A stretch of 64,000 nt of DNA. It comes from Luzula sylvatica. Taxonomy: Eukaryota > Streptophyta > Magnoliopsida > Poales > Juncaceae. The translations under genes were made by a program, and so were the position numbers. Where the stretch lies: NCBI GenBank assembly GCA_946800325.1, contig OX326959.1, positions 33,985,027 through 34,049,026 of the forward strand, written 5' to 3'. The notes under the pieces are model-generated. The model was not told where the DNA came from, did no database searches, and saw only the letters and a program-made list of their open reading frames with translations. Positions 53,314 through 62,501 of the stretch are shown here, in pieces (positions within the stretch are counted from its first letter, which is position 1; the number at the start of each line of letters is the position of its first letter).

Positions 53314-56300
53314 GTAAAAAGATTGCTATTAATTGAAAAGAAAACTTTCTTAGTGTTTGTACAATTTGGTGAAAAGTTATGTAGTAAAAGATACCATACA
53401 AATGATCTAAAAACACGTTATTTGAACTCCTAAAAGCGTTGAAAGTTTGTTTTGAATCGAAAAACAAACTTTCTTAGTGTTTGTGAAATTTGGTGAAAAG
53501 TTATGTAGTAAAAGATACGATACAAATGATCTAGAAACACGTTATTTGAACTCTTCAAAGTGTTAAAATCTTGTTTTGAATCGAAAAACAAACTTTCTTA
53601 TTGTTTTTGAAATTTGGTGAAAAGTTATGTACTAAAAGATACGATACAAATGATCTAAAAACATGTTATTTGAACTCCTCAAAGCGTTAAAATCTTGTTT
53701 TGAATCGAAAAACAAACTTTCTTAGTGTTTGTGAAATTTGGTGAAAAGTCATGTACTATAAGATACGATACAAATGATCTAAAAACATGTTATTTGAACT
53801 CCTCAAAGCGTTGAAATCTTGTTTTGAATCGAAAAACAAACTTTCTTAGTGTTTCTGAAATTTGGTGAAAAGTTATGTACTAAAAGATACGATACAAATG
53901 ATCTAAAAACATGTTATTTGAACTCCTCAAAGTCTGAAAATCTTGTTTTGAATCGAAAAACAAACTTTCTTAGTGTTTGCGAAATTTGGTGAAAAGTTAT
54001 GTACTAAAAGATACGATACAAATGTTCTAAAACCACGTTATTTGAACTCCTCAAAGCGTTAAAATCTGGTTTTGAAATAGAGACACAAACTTTCTTAGTG
54101 TTTGTGAAATTTGGTGAAAAGTTATGTACTAAAAGATAAGATACAAATGATCTAAAAACATGTTATTTGAACTCCTCAAAGCGTTAAAATCTTGTTTTGA
54201 ATCGAAAAACAAACTATCTTAGTGTTTGTGAAATTTGGTGAAAAGTTATGTACTAAAATATACGATACAAATGATCTAAAAACATGTTATTTGAACTCCT
54301 CAAAGTGTTAAAATCTTGTTTTGAATCGAAAAACAAACTTTCTTAGTGTTTGCGAAATTTGGTGAAAAGTTATGTACTAAAAGATACGATACAAATGATA
54401 TAAAAACACGTTATTCGAACTCCTCAAAGCGTTAAAATCTGGTTTTGAAATAGAAACACAAACTTTCTTAGTGTTTCTGAAATTTGGTGAAAAGTTATGT
54501 AGTAAAAGATACGATACAAATGATCTAAAAACACGTTATTTGAACTCCTCAAAGCGTTAAAATCTTGTTTTGATTCGAAAAACAAACTTTCTTAGTGTTT
54601 CTGAAATTTGGTGAAAAGTTATGTACTAAAAGATACGATACAAATGATCTAAAACCATGTTATTTGAACTCCTCAAAGTGTTAAAATCTTGTTTTGAATC
54701 GAAAAACAAACTTTCTTAGTGTTTGCGAAATTTGGTGAAAAGTTATGTAATAAAAGATACGATACAAATGATCTAAAAACACGTTATTTGAACTCCTCAA
54801 AGCATTAAAATCTGGTTTTGAAATAGAAACACAAACTTTCTTAGTGTTTGTGAAATTCGGTGAAAAGTTATGTAGTAAAAGATACGATACAAATGATCTA
54901 AAAACATGTTATTTCAACTCCTCAAAGCGTTAATATCTTGTTTTGAATCGAAAAACAATCTTTCTTAGTGTTTGTGAAATTCGGTGAAAAGTTATGTAGT
55001 AAAAGATATGATACAAGTGATCTAAAAACACGTTATTTGAACTCCTCAAAGCGTTGAAAGTTTGTTTTGAATCGAAAAATAAACTTTCTTAGTGTTTGTG
55101 AAATTTGGTGAAAAGTTATGTAGTAAAAGATACGATACAAATGATCTAGAAACACGTTATTTGAACTCCTCAAAGCGTTAAAATCTTGTTTTGAATCGAA
55201 AAACAAACTTTCTTAGTGTTTGTGAAATTTGGTGAAAAGTCATGTACTATATGATACGATACAAATGATCTAAAAACATGTTATTTGAACTCCTCAAAGC
55301 GTTGAAATCTTGTTTTGAATCGAAAAACAAACTTTCTTAGTGTTTCTGAAATTTGGTGAAAAGTTATGTACCAAAAGATACGATACAAATGATCTAAAAA
55401 CATGTTATTTGAACTTCTCAAAGTCTTAAAATCTTGTTTTGAATCGAAAAACAAACTTTCTTAGTGTTTGCGAAATTTGTTGAAAAGTTATGTACTAAAA
55501 GATACGATACAAATGATCTGAAAACACGTTATTTGAACTCCTCAAAGCGTTAAAATCTTGTTTTGAATCGAAAAACAAACTTTCTTAGTGTTTCTGAAAT
55601 TTGGTGAAAAGTTATGTACTAAAAGATACGATACAAATGATCTAAAAACATATTATTTGAACTCCTCAAAGTGTTAAAATCTTGTTTTGAATCGAAAAAC
55701 AAACTTTCTTAGTGTTTGCGAAATTTGGTGAAAAGTTATGTACTAAAAGATGCAGATACACATGATCTAAAAACATGTTATTTGAACTCCTCAAAGTGTT
55801 AAAATCTTGTTTTGAATCGAAAAACAAAATTTCTTAGTGTTTGCGAAATTTGGTGAAAAGTTATGTACTAAAAGATACGATACAAATGTTCTAAAACCAC
55901 GTTATTTGAACTCATCAAAGCATTAAAATCTGGTTTTGAAATAGAGACACAAACTTTCTTAGTGTTTGTGAAATTTGGTGAAAAGTTATGTACTAAAACA
56001 TACGATACAAATGATCTAAAAACATGTTATTTGAACTCCTCAAAGCGTTAAAATCTTGTTTTTATTCGAAAAACAAACTTTCTTAGTGTTTCTGAAATTT
56101 GGTGAAAAGTTATGTACTAAAAGATACGATACAAATGATCTAAAAACATGTTATTTGAACTCCTCAAAGTGTTAAAATCTTGTTTTGAATCGAAAAACAA
56201 ACTTTCTTAGTGTTTGCGAAATTTGGTGAAAAGTTATGAACTAAAATATACGATACAAATGATCTAAAACCATGTTATTTGAACTCCTCAAAGCGTTAAA

Positions 56301-56790
56301 ATATTGTTTTGAATCGAAAAACAAACTTTCTTAATGTTTGTGAAATTTGGTGAAAAGTTATGTACTATAAGATACGATACAAATGATCTAGAAACACGTT
56401 ATTTGAACTCCTCAAAGCATTAAAATCTTGTTTTGAATCGAAAAACAAACTTTCTTAGTGTTTTTGAAGTTTGGTGAAAAGTTATGTACTAAAAGATACG
56501 ATACAAATGATCTAAAACCATGTTATTTGAACTCCTCAAAGTGTTAAAATCTTGTTTTGTATCGAAAAACAAACTTTCTTAATGTTTGTGAAATTTGGTG
56601 AAAAGTTATGTACTATAAGATACGATACAAATGATCTAGAAACACGTTATTTGAACTCCTCAAAGCGTTAAAATCTTGTTTTGAATCGAAAAACAAACTT
56701 TCTTAGTGTTTTTGAAGTTTGGTGAAAAGTTATGTACTAAAAGATACGATACAAATGATCTAAAAACACGTTATTTGAACTCCTCAAAGC
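53314..56790. repeat. HOR-C copy 6 (28 monomers, 3,477 bp)
   Basis: Complete unit carrying the copy 4/6/7 variants (ttcttattg, ttatttcaactcc, gatgcag at 55749, ctcatcaaagcatt). It lies 7,201 bp after copy 4. It lacks the cgaaaaataaac and ttagtattttt changes at its right end that copies 4 and 7 have. The core is 55235-56724. Confidence 0.9.
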
Positions 56791-59700
56791 GTAAAAAGAT
56801 TGCTATTAATTGAAAAGAAAACTTTCTTAGTGTTTGTACAATTTGGTGAAAAGTTATGTAGTAAAAGATACCATACAAATGATCTAAAAACACGTTATTT
56901 GAACTCCTAAAAGCGTTGAAAGTTTGTTTTGAATCGAAAAACAAACTTTCTTAGTGTTTGTGAAATTTGGTGAAAAGTTATGTAGTAAAAGATACGATAC
57001 AAATGATCTAGAAACACGTTATTTGAACTCTTCAAAGTGTTAAAATCTTGTTTTGAATCGCAAAACAAACTTTCTTATTGTTTTTGAAATTTGGTGAAAA
57101 GTTATGTACTAAAAGATACGATACAAATGATCTAAAAACATGTTATTTGAACTCCTCAAAGCGTTAAAATCTTGTTTTGAATCGAAAAACAAACTTTCTT
57201 AGTGTTTGTGAAATTTGGTGAAAAGTCATGTACTATAAGATACGATACAAATGATCTAAAAACATGTTATTTGAACTCCTCAAAGCGTTGAAATCTTGTT
57301 TTGAATCGAAAAACAAACTTTCTTAGTGTTTCTGAAATTTGGTGAAAAGTTATGTACTAAAAGATACGATACAAATGATCTAAAAACATGTTATTTGAAC
57401 TCCTCAAAGTCTGAAAATCTTGTTTTGAATCGAAAAACAAACTTTCTTAGTGTTTGCGAAATTTGGTGAAAAGTTATGTACTAAAAGATACGATACAAAT
57501 GTTCTAAAACCACGTTATTTGAACTCCTCAAAGCGTTAAAATCTGGTTTTGAAATAGAGACACAAACTTTCTTAGTGTTTGTGAAATTTGGTGAAAAGTT
57601 ATGTACTAAAAGATAAGATACAAATGATCTAAAAACATGTTATTTGAACTCCTCAAAGCGTTAAAATCTTGTTTTGAATCGAAAAACAAACTATCTTAGT
57701 GTTTGTGAAATTTGGTGAAAAGTTATGTACTAAAAATATACGATACAAATGATCTAAAAACATGTTATTTGAACTCCTCAAAGTGTTAAAATCTTGTTTT
57801 GAATCGAAAAACAAACTTTCTTAGTGTTTGCGAAATTTGGTGAAAAGTTATGTACTAAAAGATACGATACAAATGATATAAAAACACGTTATTCGAACTC
57901 CTCAAAGCGTTAAAATCTGGTTTTGAAATAGAAACACAAACTTTCTTAGTGTTTCTGAAATTTGGTGAAAAGTTATGTAGTAAAAGATACGATACAAATG
58001 ATCTAAAAACACGTTATTTGAACTCCTCAAAGCGTTAAAATCTTGTTTTGATTCGAAAAACAAACTTTCTTAGTGTTTCTGAAATTTGGTGAAAAGTTAT
58101 GTACTAAAAGATACGATACAAATGATCTAAAACCATGTTATTTGAACTCCTCAAAGTGTTAAAATCTTGTTTTGAATCGAAAAACAAACTTTCTTAGTGT
58201 TTGCGAAATTTGGTGAAAAGTTATGTAATAAAAGATACGATACAAATGATCTAAAAACACGTTATTTGAACTCCTCAAAGCATTAAAATCTGGTTTTGAA
58301 ATAGAAACACAAACTTTCTTAGTGTTTGTGAAATTCGGTGAAAAGTTATGTAGTAAAAGATACGATACAAATGATCTAAAAACATGTTATTTCAACTCCT
58401 CAAAGCGTTAATATCTTGTTTTGAATCGAAAAACAATCTTTCTTAGTGTTTGTGAAATTCGGTGAAAAGTTATGTAGTAAAAGATATGATACAAGTGATC
58501 TAAAAACACGTTATTTGAACTCCTCAAAGCGTTGAAAGTTTGTTTTGAATCGAAAAATAAACTTTCTTAGTGTTTGTGAAATTTGGTGAAAAGTTATGTA
58601 GTAAAAGATACGATACAAATGATCTAGAAACACGTTATTTGAACTCCTCAAAGCGTTAAAATCTTGTTTTGAATCGAAAAACAAACTTTCTTAGTGTTTG
58701 TGAAATTTGGTGAAAAGTCATGTACTATATGATACGATACAAATGATCTAAAAACATGTTATTTGAACTCCTCAAAGCGTTGAAATCTTGTTTTGAATCG
58801 AAAAACAAACTTTCTTAGTGTTTCTGAAATTTGGTGAAAAGTTATGTACCAAAAGATACGATACAAATGATCTAAAAACATGTTATTTGAACTTCTCAAA
58901 GTCTTAAAATCTTGTTTTGAATCGAAAAACAAACTTTCTTAGTGTTTGCGAAATTTGTTGAAAAGTTATGTACTAAAAGATACGATACAAATGATCTGAA
59001 AACACGTTATTTGAACTCCTCAAAGCGTTAAAATCTTGTTTTGAATCGAAAAACAAACTTTCTTAGTGTTTCTGAAATTTGGTGAAAAGTTATGTACTAA
59101 AAGATACGATACAAATGATCTAAAAACATATTATTTGAACTCCTCAAAGTGTTAAAATCTTGTTTTGAATCGAAAAACAAACTTTCTTAGTGTTTGCGAA
59201 ATTTGGTGAAAAGTTATGTACTAAAAGATGCAGATACACATGATCTAAAAACATGTTATTTGAACTCCTCAAAGTGTTAAAATCTTGTTTTGAATCGAAA
59301 AACAAAATTTCTTAGTGTTTGCGAAATTTGGTGAAAAGTTATGTACTAAAAGATACGATACAAATGTTCTAAAACCACGTTATTTGAACTCATCAAAGCA
59401 TTAAAATCTGGTTTTGAAATAGAGACACAAACTTTCTTAGTGTTTGTGAAATTTGGTGAAAAGTTATGTACTAAAACATACGATACAAATGATCTAAAAA
59501 CATGTTATTTGAACTCCTCAAAGCGTTAAAATCTTGTTTTTATTCGAAAAACAAACTTTCTTAGTGTTTCTGAAATTTGGTGAAAAGTTATGTACTAAAA
59601 GATACGATACAAATGATCTAAAAACATGTTATTTGAACTCCTCAAAGTGTTAAAATCTTGTTTTGAATCGAAAAACAAACTTTCTTAGTGTTTGCGAAAT

Positions 59701-60268
59701 TTGGTGAAAAGTTATGAACTAAAATATACGATACAAATGATCTAAAACCATGTTATTTGAACTCCTCAAAGCGTTAAAATATTGTTTTGAATCGAAAAAC
59801 AAACTTTCTTAATGTTTGTGAAATTTGGTGAAAAGTTATGTACTATAAGATACGATACAAATGATCTAGAAACACGTTATTTGAACTCCTCAAAGCATTA
59901 AAATCTTGTTTTGAATCGAAAAACAAACTTTCTTAGTGTTTTTGAAGTTTGGTGAAAAGTTATGTACTAAAAGATACGATACAAATGATCTAAAACCATG
60001 TTATTTGAACTCCTCAAAGTGTTAAAATCTTGTTTTGTATCGAAAAATAAACTTTCTTAATGTTTGTGAAATTTGGTGAAAAGTTATGTACTATAAGATA
60101 CGATACAAATGATCTAGAAACACGTTATTTGAACTCCTCAAAGCGTTAAAATCTTGTTTTGAATCGAAAAACAAACTTTCTTAGTATTTTTGAAGTTTGG
60201 TGAAAAGTTATGTACTAAAAGATACGATACAAATGATCTAAAAACACGTTATTTGAACTCCTCAAAGC
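56791..60268. repeat. HOR-C copy 7 (28 monomers, 3,478 bp)
   Basis: Like copy 6, with one more inserted A in m8 (ctaaaaatatacg, about 57731) and a private gaatcgcaaaac in m2 (about 57055). It matches copy 4 at offset 10,679 through m20 (gatgcag at 59227), m26 and m27. The core is 58713-60202. Confidence 0.9.
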
Positions 60269-62501
60269 GTAAAAAGATTGCTATTAATTGAAAAGAAAAC
60301 TTTCTTAGTGTTTGTACAATTTGGTGAAAAGTTATGTAGTAAAAGATACCATACAAATGATCTAAAAACACGTTATTTGAACTCCTAAAAGCGTTGAAAG
60401 TTTGTTTTGAATCGAAAAACAAACTTTCTTAGTGTTTGTGAAATTTGGTGAAAAGTTATGTAGTAAAAGATACGATACAAATGATCTAGAAACACGTTAT
60501 TTGAACTCTTCAAAGTGTTAAAATCTTGTTTTGAATCGAAAAACAAACTTTCTTAGTGTTTTTGAAGTTTGGTGAAAAGTTATGTACTAAAAGATACGAT
60601 ACAAATGATCTAAAAACATGTTATTTGAACTCCTCAAAGCGTTAAAATCTTGTTTTGAATCGAAAAACAATCTTTCTTAGTGTTTGTGAAATTCGGTGAA
60701 AAGTTATGTAGTAAAAGATATGATACAAGTGATCTAAAAACACGTTATTTGAACTCCTCAAAGCGTTGAAAGTTTGTTTTGAATCGAAAAATAAACTTTC
60801 TTAGTGTTTGTGAAATTTGGTGAAAAGTTATGTAGTAAAAGATACGATACAAATGATCTAGAAACACGTTATTTGAACTCCTCAAAGCGTTAAAATCTTG
60901 TTTTGAATCGAAAAACAAACTTTCTTAGTGTTTGTGAAATTTGGTGAAAAGTCATGTACTATATGATACGATACAAATGATCTAAAAACATGTTATTTGA
61001 ACTCCTCAAAGCGTTGAAATCTTGTTTTGAATCGAAAAACAAACTTTCTTAGTGTTTCTGAAATTTGGTGAAAAGTTATGTACCAAAAGATACGATACAA
61101 ATGATCTAAAAACATGTTATTTGAACTTCTCAAAGTCTTAAAATCTTGTTTTGAATCGAAAAACAAACTTTCTTAGTGTTTGCGAAATTTGTTGAAAAGT
61201 TATGTACTAAAAGATACGATACAAATGATCTGAAAACACGTTATTTGAACTCCTCAAAGCGTTAAAATCTTGTTTTGAATCGAAAAACAAACTTTCTTAG
61301 TGTTTCTGAAATTTGGTGAAAAGTTATGTACTAAAAGATACGATACAAATGATCTAAAAACATATTATTTGAACTCCTCAAAGTGTTAAAATCTTGTTTT
61401 GAATCGAAAAACAAACTTTCTTAGTGTTTGCGAAATTTGGTGAAAAGTTATGTACTAAAAGATACGATACACATGATCTAAAAACATGTTATTTGAACTC
61501 CTCAAAGTGTTAAAATCTTGTTTTGAATCGAAAAACAAAATTTCTTAGTGTTTGCGAAATTTCGTGAAAAGTTATGTACTAAAAGATACGATACAAATGT
61601 TCTAAAACCACGTTATTTGAACTCCTCAAAGCATTAAAATCTGGTTTTGAAATAGAGACACAAACTTTCTTAGTGTTTGTGAAATTTGGTGAAAAGTTAT
61701 GTACTAAAACATACGATACAAATGATCTAAAAACATGTTATTTGAACTCCTCAAAGCGTTAAAATCTTGTTTTTATTCGAAAAACAAACTTTCTTAGTGT
61801 TTCTGAAATTTGGTGAAAAGTTATGTACTAAAAGATACGATACAAATGATCTAAAAACATGTTATTTGAACTCCTCAAAGTGTTAAAATCTTGTTTTGAA
61901 TCGAAAAACAAACTTTCTTAGTGTTTGCGAAATTTGGTGAAAAGTTATGAACTAAAATATACGATACAAATGATCTAAAACCATGTTATTTGAACTCCTC
62001 AAAGCGTTAAAATATTGTTTTGAATCGAAAAACAAACTTTCTTAATGTTTGTGAAATTTGGTGAAAAGTTATGTACTATAAGATACGATACAAATGATCT
62101 AGAAACACGTTATTTGAACTCCTCAAAGCATTAAAATCTTGTTTTGAATCGAAAAACAAACTTTCTTAGTGTTTTTGAAGTTTGGTGAAAAGTTATGTAC
62201 TAAAAGATACGATACAAATGATCTAAAACCATGTTATTTGAACTCCTCAAAGTGTTAAAATCTTGTTTTGTATCGAAAAATAAACTTTCTTAATGTTTGT
62301 GAAATTTGGTGAAAAGTTATGTACTATAAGATACGATACAAATGATCTAGAAACACGTTATTTGAACTCCTCAAAGCGTTAAAATCTTGTTTTGAATCGA
62401 AAAACAAACTTTCTTAGTGTTTTTGAAGTTTGGTGAAAAGTTATGTACTAAAAGATACGATACAAATGATCTAAAAACACGTTATTTGAACTCCTCAAAG
62501 C
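60269..62501. repeat. HOR-C copy 8, ten monomers deleted (18 monomers, 2,233 bp)
   Basis: Order is m1, m2, an m3/m13 hybrid (about 60604-60670), then m14 to m28. The length 18 x 124 + 1 fits, since only m21 of the four 125-bp monomers remains. The hybrid is the same as in copy 5, at offset 10,679. Unlike copy 5, it continues past m16 into m17 (taccaaaag with cttctcaaagtctt). Private change: ttcgtgaaaag at about 61561. The core is 60947-62435. Confidence 0.9.
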
